Shown piece after piece: positions 23,353-35,601 of a DNA stretch of 64,000 nucleotides. This DNA is from Gigaspora margarita (lineage: Eukaryota; Glomeromycota; Glomeromycetes; Diversisporales; Gigasporaceae). The stretch's first letter is position 1; each line of letters begins with the position of its first letter. The stretch spans positions 62,866-126,865 of the forward strand of contig WTPW01000974.1 of NCBI GenBank assembly GCA_009809945.1, written 5' to 3'. Below the pieces are notes generated by a model, which saw only the letters and a program-made list of their open reading frames with translations, ran no database searches and was not told the DNA's origin. A program made the translations under genes and the position numbers.

Positions 23353-23689
23353 TGGGATGTTCCAAGTTAAAAGGGCCCATTTTTACAATTTTTTGAAATG
23401 AGTTTTCGTTAGATTTACATAAATTTTGATATGATTGACTTTTTTTAATTATAAATGAAAGTTGATTTGCATAATAAAAAATCAAGATAATGTAAAAAAA
23501 AAAATTACATAAAGTTGCATAGAGCTAACTATTATGAGAATATCTGATAGTCACCTGCCGTCTTTAACCAATCAAAATATAAAATTTGATTAATCCCGGA
23601 TCAGTCTGAAAATCAAAACAAATGTGTAAACTTAAATATCTCAAAATAAAATATATGTAAAATGGGCCCTTTTAACTTGGAGCACCCCA
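23353..23689. mobile_element. Tc1/mariner-like MITE
   Basis: TGGGATGTTCCAAGTTAAAA and, inverted, TGGGGTGCTCCAAGTTAAAA, with GGGCCCATTTTNACA next inside; TA on both flanks (23351-23352 and 23690-23691). 337 bp, non-coding. Confidence 0.88.
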
Positions 23690-23691
23690 TA

Positions 23692-24924
23692 TGAGCAAGT
23701 TTTAAAAAATAAATAATTCACTTTTTACTATCGCTACGTAGAAGTTCAACAATAGGTTAATTGTTTATATATATATATGTATATTAAGGTTTAGATTTAC
23801 AGCACCGGTACAGGATAAAAAATCAGGTTACCTCAAAATAGTGCACATGCGCGCACTCAAAATAGCGCACAGTGATCAAATTACTGTGCAGGTGCATGTT
23901 ATTTCATGGTAATACAGTATGTTATAAAATTTCTATTAATTGAAATTGGTAATATTCAATTTTATACAATGTTGTAATCCACAAAAGTTATATCTTTTTG
24001 TGAAGCAGCAATATTATATTACTAATTTGAAATTAGATTTCAAATCATTATTGCATTTGTATAACTTATTAAATATTAGTCAAAATTTGAGATATAAACT
24101 TTATAATCACACTTTTTGCAAAATCTTTATAACATGTTAATATATTAGCACATATACATATTAAAGGGGTGGAATTATAAATATTCTTAATAGCATATCA
24201 ATGTGTTAGGTTTAGCAGTATCATTATTAATAGCACATAGTATATTAAATAGCATGTTAATGTGCTAGATAATATATTAATGTATCATATATTAAATCCA
24301 AATGAATATAAATAAATTTGACTTCAATAAAATGAAATATATATAGAGAAGTTCCTTTTGATTTTACTTAAAGAAAATAAGGAAGTATTTAGTATACTGC
24401 TAAAGAGACCTTTATTTAAGTAAATTAGAAGCTTATTTTCTAGTAACTATTGAGTTAAATCATATATATTCTTTATATAGTACATACCAATCATTGTAAT
24501 ACTTAAGCAAACAATATTAATATTGATTTAGAATCAATTTAGAGACAGGTATATAAAGTGAATACTAAATTATGCACAATAAATAAATATTGTTACTATT
24601 ATTGATTTTACTAGGTTTATTAAATTTGTATGTTATATATATTATATTTATATATTATGTATGACAAACTATTCTTGCACAATAAGTAACTGTATGACAT
24701 TTCTTTTTTAATATTATTAATTAAGTGTACATCAAAGGTTGAGTTAAGTTGTTATTAAAAAAATAAGATTTGTGTAACTGTACAATAAACATTTTAAAAA
24801 ATTTAGTCTAAGTGTACTACAAATATTTTATACATATATTCAGGGGTCCTGGACCCTCCTGTAAAATTCTTGTGGCTTAAGTAATTACTGCTAAATCAAC
24901 AAATATTCTTGTCAGCCAATTTTT
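23692..24924. other. AT-rich intergenic stretch
   Basis: No coding signal beyond short random frames. Repeated TAGCATATTAA/AATAGCACATAG text at 24180-24300 and a small inverted pair around GTGCACATGCGCGCAC (23836-23851) are the only patterns seen. Confidence 0.5.
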
Positions 24925-25340
24925 TTACCAGATGTTTGAATTTATGAAAACAGCTATAATGTAGGCCAATGATCTTCAAGATTCTTAATTTGGCCAAAAT
25001 TTTATTTTTTTTGAAATTTTTAGCTATAAAAATGAAATTTTTTTAACATTTAAGTTTACTCTGTGATAAAATTGGCTCAACCCATTTCTACTTGATGAGT
25101 ATCGACAGTTTTATTAGTAGAATTTGGCATAATTTTGGTCTTACATTTTTTTGCTATGCATTTTTTGTGTGTAATTTAGGATAAATTTTCAATTTGTTCT
25201 TGAGTAGTTTTTATTTATTATTTAGTTCATGATTATAAAGAGCATTTGTTAATTTAGTTTATGCAAAAAATTTGCTCAAAAGCTTGTTTATGAAATGTTT
25301 ACTGCATCAAGCCATGGCTGGGCCTACTAATCCAGTCTGC
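24925..25340. repeat. Dispersed repeat, inverted partner of 17090-17710
   Basis: Contains TAATGTAGGCCAATGATCTTC (complement of the 17662 region) and the MITE-free target ATTTATTATTT at 25212-25222. It ends abruptly at 25340, where the F-box pseudogene begins. Confidence 0.75.
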
Positions 25341-26370
25341 AACATTATTGCAATCAAAGAACTTTTAATGGCATTTTCAAGCTTATATTCTGTTTTGTCT
25401 TTCATAAGCTAAATTTGACTCTATTATACAAAAAGTCATCAATAGATGTTATATAACTTATATATTCAAATAGTAGTTATGGGTATTTTGGAAATGTAAT
25501 TTTAAAAGCAATTAACAGAACTTGCTTTATAGTGTTTAATGTTAAAAGAAATGTCTTATCCCTTAATCTGTAGGCTGTTCCAGGCAAATTTGCCTGAAAA
25601 AAATACTATAAATATCCTTATGATCTACTTTTTAAAAATAAAATATTAAAATAAAATTTTATTTAATAATATTTGAAAATAAGGATTATATTTTAGTAAA
25701 ATTTAATTTTATATTATAAGAAAAAAAGTATAAGTTGCTTATAAGCTAAAAATAGACAATTTTAAAAAAAAATTTTAACCAAAAAAAATTATCACTAATT
25801 CTTGGCTAACTCTATAAATATTAGCTCTAGTCCTCTGTTTTTAATACATATTGTAGTTTATAAAAAGGATTACAACTTTTATTATTGCAACTTTTGTGAT
25901 TTACTTGTAAAAATTAAGACTTGTATTAGAAGTAAAAATTTTTTTTATAGACGGGAACATATAAAATTTAAGAAAAGTTAAAGAAAAATTCTATAGTAAA
26001 AATTTTTAAATAAAAACTTTAAAGTTTTATTGTATGAAGGTTTTCTAATAATTTTAAAAAATTTTTCTAATAAAGTTTTTAAAATATGTTTTAAAAAAAG
26101 TATTTTATAAAGAAAGTATATCCCATATTCTTAATAAATTTTTGTTTTATTTAAAAAATTATAAATACTTTTTAATTTTCATGGCAAATTTGCCTGGAAT
26201 ACGGTTTAAGGGATAAACCTTTATCTTTAAAATAGTGTTCTAGTTCGCTTCACTATATTGGTATAATATTTTATACTATTGACGGTTTACAAGTGTACAT
26301 GAAAATAAATTTTATAATTATGCCAGAAATTATTAATTATTTCATTGTAGCATTCATTCGGTAATATAGG
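25341..26370 (-). pseudogene. F-box/LRR gene fragment (N-terminal region only)
   Basis: On the minus strand the text from ~26365 (LPNECYNEIINNF) down to 25341 parallels residues 3-135 of the intact gene at 58979-60835 (LPNECYNTIFNNL ... SSLITMF), including ITxPKYPxLLFEYxSYITSI. Stops and frameshifts abound, no LRR remains, and a 659-bp hAT MITE (25557-26215) interrupts it. It shows that this gene family has been copied and lost here. Confidence 0.82.
25557..26215. mobile_element. hAT MITE with TATCCCTTAA ends (copy 2)
   Basis: Starts TATCCCTTAATCTG and ends CGGTTTAAGGGATA; next inside are CAGGCAAATTTGCCTG and GGCAAATTTGCCTGG. Same family as 20367-21054, with A/G changes in the palindromes. 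Target duplication is no longer clear. Inserted in the F-box pseudogene. Confidence 0.85.
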
Positions 26371-26379
26371 ATTTTTACA

Positions 26380-26623
26380 GGGCTGTCCCCAAATTTCCCA
26401 AGCTGGATGCATTGGATCTAGGTCAGTGTTTAGCTCTAGTTGTTAGCAGGCTCTATAGCAAAATTATCAGCTAGTCAGTTTTTACTTAATGAATGGATAT
26501 GATTTATTAGTAAAATTTTTTATGATCTTGGGGCAAAATTGATCGATTCTGATCCAGCCGACCATGATTCTAATATACTCTGATGCAATCTGACCTGGAA
26601 TTTTTGGGACTCTCCTGTATGAG
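26380..26623 (-). repeat. Dispersed ~240-bp repeat, copy 2
   Basis: Opposite-strand match of 21990-22240: GGGGCAAAATTGATCGATTC, TTACTTAATGAATGGATATG and GTTGTTAGCAGGCTCTATAG. The 82-codon minus frame over it is part of the repeat. Confidence 0.8.
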
Positions 26624-26632
26624 TTGTAATGT

Positions 26633-27026
26633 GGGGTCTTTGCCTTGGAAATAGGGTTCCGAGGTCCCAAACCAAAATTGAGATTTTTGCTAAATCTTAA
26701 TTTATAAAACACAAAGCTCATTTTGTGCAAATTTTATAACCGGTTAACTTAATATTAAAATGAGTTATGGAAGTTCAGAAATTTGACAAAAATTTTTTTG
26801 AATATCTAAAAATAGAATGGAAAAGATTGACCATAGCGGATACCATCAATTTTGCACAGGGCATTGTTATACAAATCAATTTTTATCCAATAATAAAAAC
26901 TTTTGTGAAGATCATATCAAAATTAGCAGAAAATCAAGTTTGGATTGTTTGGATTACACAATCTTTATTTACTGTTTACTCAAAAAAAATTATAGTACTG
27001 TAGGGTCATTTCAAGGCAAAGACCCC
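26633..27026. mobile_element. MITE with GGGGTCTTTGCCTTG ends
   Basis: GGGGTCTTTGCCTTGGAAAT at the left and its complement ATTTCAAGGCAAAGACCCC at the right. TTGTAAT occurs at 26624-26630 and 27027-27033, a likely 7-8 bp duplication. The plus frame at 26767-27003 lies wholly inside and is judged random. Confidence 0.78.
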
Positions 27027-27036
27027 TTGTAATCAC

Positions 27037-29849
27037 ATTGAAAAAAGTCCAAAAATTTTAGTACATACAGTACTAAACTCTGTATTATGATAATTGATAA
27101 TGATTTGTTATATTTACAGTTACTCAATTTGTCACATCCAAAATTTTATCATATAATCATAAATTACACAAATCTACGAATTTACATTTTTTAAAATTTT
27201 TTCTAAAACTTAGTAAAAAGTATATCACACTTCTTAAAACAAACTTATTGCTGAGGTTTCTATGAATTGAACAGTAAAAAAATATAAAAAAAGAACTTCT
27301 CTCTATAAAATACCATGCTCTCGAATATTGGCAATTGTTCTACCTATTTTTGATACATTCTTTTTGAGTTCCAACTTTGTGACATAAAAGTGATTCAATA
27401 AATGCATCAGAATAAAAGCTTTTAGCAAAATGCATCATTAAAAGTTTGGTACATTATTAAGGTAGTGGAGAAAATCAAGAAAAACTGTTTTATAGTAAGT
27501 AGATCACTCATTAATTTATTATAACTGATATATTTAAACTATTCAATTTTATTAATACTTACTATTATTCTACTTTTAACTAGTTCTATTTATCCAAGAT
27601 AAGTTATTTAAGCTCAAATTATCTTGCTTACTTTGTTTTAACTAGCTAGAGTTATAATTATTAGCCAGAACTTTAGATATTAATCAGGCAGGTTTGAATA
27701 ATTGACATTATAAAAATAGTTAATCTAACAATTCTAGTTGAGGTGTATATATTATTGAAAAATAAAATACTTAAGCTTACAATATTTTTAATTTAGAGTG
27801 ATTTTTCTTATATCATACTGAAGATTCTTTGATTTGAAATATGATCTTTGTGATTTACAAAACAATTGATTTCTCATGTACTATTGATCTAGCAAAAGTC
27901 TATGTATTAGATTATTTATTAATTTGTATATTTAAATTATTTGAATTAATTTTTAATTTAAAAATTGTATAATTTATTTATTTAAATAAACAATCATTTT
28001 TTAATAAATATACAGTTTTTTTTTTTTGTAATTTTGTAACTATATTTTAGTACTAATCATTTTATAACTTGCAACTAACCCAATACCTTCTATTATAATA
28101 AATCTATACAGGAATAACTCTAGTAGTAACTAAACTGACCTATTAAATGTCTAATAAACTATCTTCTCTATTTGATTTTAAAAAATTATTTCATTAATAA
28201 TTCTAATTTAACTTATTAATATTTTGTTGTAAATATACAATTTCTAAGCCAGACAAGTTTTACTTAAAATTAAAACTAGTATCTTTTAGTTATAACTTGT
28301 AACCTCTTCTAATGGCTCTAGTAGCATATAATTTTTATATGGGCTTGGTGTATTATCAAAGTGAAAATATTAAACAAATGTACATATTAAAAATGAAACA
28401 AAAAGCCAAGTTTATAGCTGCATTCTTTTCAAATTTATTACTTATTGCATTTTAAATATAAAAATAAGAAAGTACTTGTATTATTAGACTATAGTATTTT
28501 ATGTTTTATAAATGTGGTTTCCTTTTAAGAACCCCTAAAAATAGCATTCAAAAAAGGTTTACTATTGCAATTTACTATTAAAAATAGGCCCATCATATGT
28601 ATATCAATCACTCAATTTTTATAGTAAAAAATTTACCTCTGTGATCTGCATAACAAATCATATAACTGTTTATATATGTACATATATATAAACATTAAAA
28701 ATGTTGAAAATATAGAGTATCATTTAAAATAAACTAATAAACACCTCTATCTAATCTAAACTTTATCCAACTATTGGTCAAGACACCTATTTTCTTGAAT
28801 TGGCAGATAGAAAGAGCATAAAAGATTTGTTCCAGGCTTGAGGCTCATAGATAAGTATTTCTTTTAGTTTGTTGTACTATTGTTTCTTATAGTCTAATTC
28901 AGTTTAATAATAGACTTCTCTTTGTTCTAATAGACGAATTTGAATATTCAATTTTTTTGTTATGATTCTTAATGATTATCATATAATATCACAAGAGTCA
29001 AAGGTAGATTACTTAACAATGCGAATTCATAGAGATCAATTGATCAACAATACAAAGTCTCAGGGATTTAATTGTTTAATAAAGAGATAATCTATATTGT
29101 AATCAATGATGTTTTATATAAAAGGATGCTAATATTTAAGTGATACTCTCTTTCTCTCTTTTCTCAACTACGAATATGGGTGTTTCAACTATCATGAATA
29201 GGTAGATTGAAAAAGAAAAGAGTTAACCTAGTAATCATAGGCATAGAAAAATATTGATTTATATAGATCAATATAAATCGATATTTTTGGAGCAAATTAT
29301 GTATAAATCAATATTTTTACAATTCTATCTGTAGTATAACATTATACATTATGGGCAGCCAGAATTATGAATAGTGCTGGCTGAAATTGATTTCAAGGCT
29401 TGTAAATTATGATCAGTGATATAAATTGAATTTGTACAGTAGGCACAGTGCACATAGATTTAAATTTGTTCATATATTATAGTTTTCATATATATAACAC
29501 GCATATAAGTTTTTTTAGTGCATTTTTTTTGCATTTGTGCAAATAAAAATTTTTTGCATTTACAACACTAATTGTAATATAAAAGACATTTTTATGATTA
29601 TCTTACAATTTAGATAGACTATATTTTTTTCTTTTTTTTTAATAAAAAAATTTATATATTTTTTGATACACTAGGTGCCCAGAACAAAAGACTCCCAAAT
29701 GAACACTATATACTCTTATGCAAAGGAATTTTCAGATAATTTTATTGCTAATGCTGGTCTTCTGAAGTATTAATTTTTTGCTATTCTGTGAATTGGAAGA
29801 ACAAGGCATCTATTATGGTCTACATAAATACAAATACATATTAAAATTT
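27037..29849. other. Large AT-rich intergenic stretch
   Basis: No gene, inverted repeat with fixed ends, or repeated block found over 2.8 kb. Homopolymer T at 28016-28027 and a partial match to the 10784 MITE family near 29245-29320 are the only notable points. Confidence 0.5.
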
Positions 29850-30765
29850 AAAACAAAAAGTGCTTACTTCTTCAAGTAAAACTAGACAACCCACCTTAAA
29901 TTCTGTGGTCAAAGCAAGTGAATCAAAAAAGACTACTATCAATAATTTAATTTATATATTCATTCAAGCTAATTTTCTTCTAGAAAAGGTAGACAAGCTT
30001 AGATCATAGTTAAGAATGTGTTTGTATAAAGGTGGTAATATTCCTTCTGCTAATACTTTGCATCATGAGTATCTTCCTGGAGTTTTTAAAAATTACTTCA
30101 TTACAAATAAGCAAATGTTTAGTGGCAAAAAGGTTTGTTAATTGTTGATGAAACTTCTAATAGTAGGTCATGAAGCATTGTTAATATTTTGTTTAACTAT
30201 TATAGTTTAACCAAGTTAGTAGTTGTAGATTATTTGGATATAGTTAATAATTCATTGATTGGACAGTTAATAGTTCGTACTTTGGTTAATAAAATTTTTA
30301 TTTGATGATACACAATTAGTCATATCAGATTCTGTAGCATATATGAAAAAGTGTATTCATGTACTTAGACCAATTATGCTCAAATAATGCATCAGACCTG
30401 TTTAGCACATATTTTAAATTTGATTAGGTTAGTAAAGTAGTAGCATTGTTTAAATTAGTTGTATAAAAATATATATATAAAATTTTATTGTATTATATAA
30501 ATCATAAAGCTTTTTTTTTTAATTTATTTAGCAAAGTATGGGTATCTATTGAACTCTATATGTAGTTCATAAATTGTTTGCTAAAATTAAAAAAAACTTT
30601 TATCAATGCAAAAAGTTGGAGTTTTCTGTATATATAATATTTCTATTACCTAATACAACATATTGGAACACTTGGTTTAAAATAGCTTTTTATATAGAAG
30701 AACATCTACCTTTTATTCACAATTTTTATATTCAAAAACATAGAGAAAACACCTCCTTATAATAA
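29850..30765 (+). pseudogene. hAT-like (DUF659-type) transposase pseudogene
   Basis: Plus strand blocks: SSKTRQPTLNSVVKASESKK and IFIQANFLLEKVDKLRS (29880-30005), GGNIPSANTLHHEYLPGVFK (~30033-30090), TNKQMFSGKKV, a DETSNSRS-like block, then SDSVAYMKKCIHVLRPIM (~30328-30385) and, after a gap, TTYWNTWFKIAFYIEEHLPF (30655-30715). This is the order of the hAT-like transposases with a D..S/Y-MKK and 'RWNTWF' signature that are abundant in these fungi. Stops and frameshifts break every block. It is a different subfamily from the one at 127-2312. Confidence 0.75.
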
Positions 30766-30856
30766 AAAAAATTGTAGTAATTCTCAACAAAAAAAAGAAT
30801 ATAAATGGGTATGGATAAATTTGTTGTTTATTAAAAATTATAGGCAACAATTTGTA

Positions 30857-31807
30857 AGGTAGATATGTCTAATTTGGCGCAGTTAAGTTCTACAATGAAT
30901 ATCACACAATATATCAATCAGATTTAGATTATTTTGGTACTATTCAATTCATCTCATTAAAACAAATCGAATGGTACTAAATTCACCTGATTCTGATTAC
31001 TAAACCAAGAGATATCACCTTTTAAAGTTTATTCAAAAACATAGTTCTATTTTGATACAGTGCCTAATTTGGCGCACTAAAGATCTCTAATAATATTTTG
31101 TAAACCATTGATCCAAATTACACGATTTTGGTACCATTCAATTCATCATGATGAGACGAGTTAGATCATACTAAAATCATATGATTCTGATTGAACATTC
31201 ACAAGATATCATCATTTAACCAAAATAACCTGTATAAAGAAACTTTTGAAATTAATATATAATCGTATATAACCTTTGATAGACTGGTTTGTTTTTGATA
31301 ATTTTACTATCAAAATAACAGCCTTGAAGAGACGATTCCAACAAGCCCAAAATTGATAAAATCCAATTACGGGGTCACAAGATCATTAAGATTTTCTTAT
31401 CATTTTTGATGAAAATTAGATTAGTTAAACTAATCAACTTTTATCAAAAGTTATACAAAAATTTTAACGATCTTGTGATCCCATAATTGGATTTTATTAA
31501 TTTTGGGCTTGTTGAATGTCTCTTCAAGGCCATTTTGATAATAAAAACATCAAAAATGGGCCAGTCTATCCTATTATATCTATGATTTTATGTTAACTTT
31601 AATTTTTAAAGGTTATATATATATTGGTTATTTGGGTTAAATGACGACATCTTGTGAATTATCAGGCAGAATCATATGATTTTGGTACTATTCAACTCAA
31701 CTCATTGAGATGAATCAAATGTTCAAAATAACGTAATTTTGATTACTGGATCATAAGATATATTAGTGCATCAAATTAGGAACTGCATCAAATTAGACAT
31801 ACTACCT
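30857..31807. mobile_element. Large Tc1/mariner-like foldback MITE
   Basis: Ends AGGTAGATATGTCTAATTTG and, inverted, AGGTAGTATGTCTAATTTG, bordered by TA (30855-30856 and 31808-31809). A second, internal inverted pair spans ~31262-31590 (GATAGACTGG...CCAGTCTATC). Same AGGTA end as 7996-8581, with shared interior motif GATCTTGTGATCCCATAATTGG, so the two are probably one superfamily. Confidence 0.87.
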
Positions 31808-31865
31808 TATAAGATCTGGATTTTTTTTAACTGAAAATACTCTAGTATTCCCATTTAGGAGAGGG

Positions 31866-32545
31866 TTATTTATCAGTTAATTAGGGTTTCACTATGTAGC
31901 TAACCCCCACTCCACCTGATAATTTTCCAAGAATTTGATTGGTTAAAATTTTATAATATATACATATCTAAAATATTAAATATGAATAACTTTTGATCTA
32001 CCAGCCGATTTAGATGATTTAATTATCAAAATGTTCATCTCAATGAGATAATTCTAACAAGCCCAAAACTGTCAAAATCCAATTACAGGATCCCAGGATC
32101 ATTCAATTTTTGTGTGAAAATAAACTACTCCCTCTTTTGGTCAAGAAACACAAAAATGAAAATAAGCTACTCCACAATCGTGAAAGTTGCTACATAGTAA
32201 AGTTCAAATTTTACAAGTTAATCGATTAAAGTTGCTTAAGTAAACTTATTCAGAAGATCAAAATACATATACTCTGAAATTTACAATAAAATTTAAGAAG
32301 TGTTTATTAATTGGATTTTAATTTTTACTTTCAATGAAAAGATTAAAATTTTATTAACAAAATATATTCATTGAATGCAAAAATTAAAAGTAAAATAATA
32401 AAAAATACTCCTTTTTTTATGAAACTTTTAGAATAAGTGTAGTTTAGTCTCTCAAATAAGTTTACTTAATTACCAAAACTGATTTACATAGTAAAATTTA
32501 GACTTTACTATGTAATAACTATTGGCAATTAACCAAAAATCTTAA
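31866..32545. repeat. Foldback repeat (ACATAGTAAAGT family), copy 4
   Basis: Starts TTATTTATCAGTTAATTAGGG, matches the opposite strand of 13047-13191, and contains inverted arms 32182-32525. It holds ~190 bp (31965-32150) missing from the 13-kb copy. Confidence 0.8.
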
Positions 32546-32565
32546 AAATTATATATACAGTCAGA

Positions 32566-32740
32566 CCCCCATAAATGCAACCCCCCTAAATGCAACACCT
32601 CTCTAAATGCAAGACTAAAGCTGGGCCCACAATGGGACTTATAGATAAATGCACGTTTTTTATTCTGCAATTGCACAAAATTTTTTTGGCCCATCTATAG
32701 TAGGTTCCCTCTATAAATGCATGCACGTGACTATTAGCCA
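32566..32740. mobile_element. Pogo/Tigger-like MITE remnant
   Basis: Begins TACAGTCAGACCCCCATAAA and carries repeated TAAATGCAAC units, like the ends of the complete MITE at 38876-39060. The right end is not found. Confidence 0.5.
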
Positions 32741-32880
32741 ATAAAAATTTTGTATTTTTTGGATTTATTAACAGGGTGTAATTTCAAATTTTGACCTAAA
32801 TTAAGCTTAATTCAGGCCAAAATTCAAGTAATGCCCCTGTGTGTTATTTCATGCTTCTACAGTACTAAAATTTTTTAAGG

Positions 32881-33134
32881 AAAGTGCAGTAAATTACGTG
32901 ATTAGGGTTTACATAGGTCCTGATCCCCCTTTGATAGGACTGTTGACCAATCAAATTTCATAAAACTCAAAAACAGCTTTGACCTGAAAATAAGCTACAC
33001 CATATCGACAAAAGTCACTACATAGTAAAGTCTAAATTTTACTAAGCAAATCGATTAAAGTTGCTTATATAACTTATTCAGAAGGTCAAAATACACTTAC
33101 TATAAATTTCATAAGTATTAGAGAATATATATAT
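32881..33134. repeat. Foldback repeat (ACATAGTAAAGT family), copy 5, truncated
   Basis: GTGCAGTAAATTACGTGATTAG onward matches 19017-19140; only the left arm (33011-33125) is kept before the MITE at 33135. Confidence 0.75.
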
Positions 33135-33339
33135 GTTGTGTGTCAGATTGAAACATGTGTTAGATTGAAACTTGTGTCAGATTGAAACTGACGCACATCA
33201 GATGACTATCATTTGACCAGCATTAAATGATCAGCAACAGCTGGCCTAAACAAACTTCTAACTTTACTGTAATTTTACCCTAACCTAATCTAATTTAGCC
33301 CGGGTTTCATCTAATGCAAGAATCAATCTGATGCACAAC
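33135..33339. mobile_element. MITE with GTTGTGYRTCAGATTGA ends
   Basis: GTTGTGTGTCAGATTGAAAC at the left, and TCAATCTGATGCACAAC at the right. ATATATAT on both sides may be an 8-bp duplication, but the context is simple repeat. Centre contains ACCCTAACCTAATC (33268-33281). Confidence 0.78.
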
Positions 33340-33489
33340 ATATATATATAATGTAAATTGACATACTTTGAAAAAAATTTTTTTGAAGCTTTAATTACAT
33401 TACACCCAATCCTGAATTCTGATTGGACAAATAGGGACAATTGATATAAATTAATATTTTTGACCAAATTGATAGATATTTTCTAAAAC

Positions 33490-35300
33490 AAATTAATAAG
33501 TGATCATCACAACATCACATGTTGATCATCACAATATCACATGACAAGCATTCGGCCTAAGTTAGGGTTAGGTTAGAGGAATTTTTAGGCCAATTTTGGT
33601 AAACAAATGGCATTATTATATGTTCTGTTCCTCAAGTGTCCCCCACTGCTATGCCTGCTTATTTCAGCTGTCCCAACCCCAACAGGGTGCCTTTATGTCA
33701 AGAAAATGATCCAACTCCGATATAAAACTAAATTTTGATGACAATAACTTTTTGTTTATTTTAACATAAAAAGGCTCTCTTTATAGATAAAATTTTATGA
33801 TACATTTTTTACTTAGAAAACGGAGTTAGTTGTCATAGTAAAATTTTGTGCTATTACGGTTTCATTGTTTGTAAGCAAGTTGTTTATGTTGTTTATGTTA
33901 CACGAAGATCCGAAGATCCTGCAATTTTTATTGGTTCCGAGCCTAAATTTTGTAGATCATTTTCTTGACATAAGAGACCTGTCATACGTACATGTGTTCG
34001 TACTTCTAAGTAGTGTCACAGTTTTCCATGTACGTACGTACGTATGTACATATATATTTTCGTTCATCTCTTTCTAAATTAATATATTGATCATTCATCC
34101 CTAAATCGGTTTATTGAAATCCGAGAAACCAATTAATAGACATGTGGATTAAAATGGTAAAAACAAGTCCATAATGAGCGTACATTGTAAAAGTGGAAAC
34201 ATGCCTAATGCCGGAATCAGAAAATATGTGCCACACGATATCAACAAACACTAAAACTGAAACACTGCACTAATCATTATCTAATTTAACCCCTAATTTT
34301 GGCAGACGTCGAAAAAGGCGTGGAAAACTTGTTCGAGCAATTAGAGATTTAGATTAGATCTCTAATTTTGGTCACGGGATTCGGCTACTAATTTCTTATA
34401 CAAGTTGTACTTATCGGAGGGGGATTAGTGAAGCGAAAGGATATTGAACACGAGTTTGATTCTGGGTTTTACCCTATCTGGTTTCTTTATTGATGGTCGT
34501 TATATACTTTCAATTGCACACTGAAAATCGACACTACTGTTCGATAGAAATAACAAATCATAGATGGAAGAAAGCGAATGTAATTCTGACGTTCACAACG
34601 TATAGAAATGTATATTAATAAAGCAAGGCCATGAGTTCTCAAATGACTTAGTTTAAATTAGAGATACAATTTTCCTATCGTTCAGATGCAACGGATTTAT
34701 CCAATAAATCGAAGAATTAAAAATTTACTGTCGCAGATCATAATGAAATCAGATTAAAATAAAATGAGAGTTTCTATTTAACACTCTAAAACTCACTTAT
34801 ACTTGTTTAATATAAACTCTACTCTAAATATAACCTCTAACCTTAATCTCTAACCTTAAAAAATACGCCCCAAAAAATTATTTTTCGATGGCTTGTCAAT
34901 TTTTTTATACTATGCATATTTCATTTTAATCTGTCACATTTCTGTGTAGAAACCGATTTATCACTTTTATATCATGGGGCAAGAACAATAAACTCAAATT
35001 ATAATTCAATTACCCAATGTCTATTTGTAAAGCATGACGGTAATTGGATTACCGTACTATTCGGATTATCAGTTCCGCACGAATAAATTGATTCCTTTCA
35101 TGTTTAATTTGTCATTGTATAAAAGAAAATTTTTTTATTAATAAAAATTTCACTGCATCCGATAATTTATTTCGTAAGATCTTGTAACAATATATTCATT
35201 ATTTTATTTGCATTCGATATTATTACATACATTTACATTATTTATTAATGCTAACTATGCAATAAAGCTTAAGAATGATTGGGTATTTAAATGATCTTTG
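33490..35300. other. Intergenic stretch; ACGT microsatellite
   Basis: No gene supported. GTACGTACGTACGTATGTAC lies at 34029-34048. A GGCCTAAGTTAGGGTTAGG patch (33552-33570) resembles the telomere-like MITE centres. The 70-codon plus frame at 33865-34077 has no motif. Confidence 0.5.
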
Positions 35301-35307
35301 AGTTATA

Positions 35308-35599
35308 CAGGTTTTGTATAGCAAGTTCATACAAATAAACAGTCAAATTCATACATGTGGACAGTAAAATTTGTACAAATAAACAGTCAAATTCGTACAT
35401 ATTGCACAAACTAATATTTGATTATATTATAATAATCCATAACCTAATACAATTTTGGTGACGGGTTTAATAATTTTAAAAGTATGTGATTTAATTATTA
35501 GGTTATGAGTATCACGATTTCATAAAAAAATTAAAATCTGCTTAACATGTACGAATTTGATTGTCCACTTGTACAAATTTGACTGTCCTTTTGTACCTG
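35308..35599. mobile_element. MITE with GGACAGTCAAATTYGTAC arrays
   Basis: Starts CAGGTTTTGTATAGCAAG and ends CTTTTGTACCTG with TA on both sides. Each side holds repeated ACAGTCAAATTYRTACA units, inverted on the right. 292 bp. Confidence 0.75.
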
Positions 35600-35601
35600 T
35601 A

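Noticed and set aside
26767..27003. 78-codon plus-strand frame
   Set aside because: Falls wholly inside the MITE 26633-27026 and has no motif.
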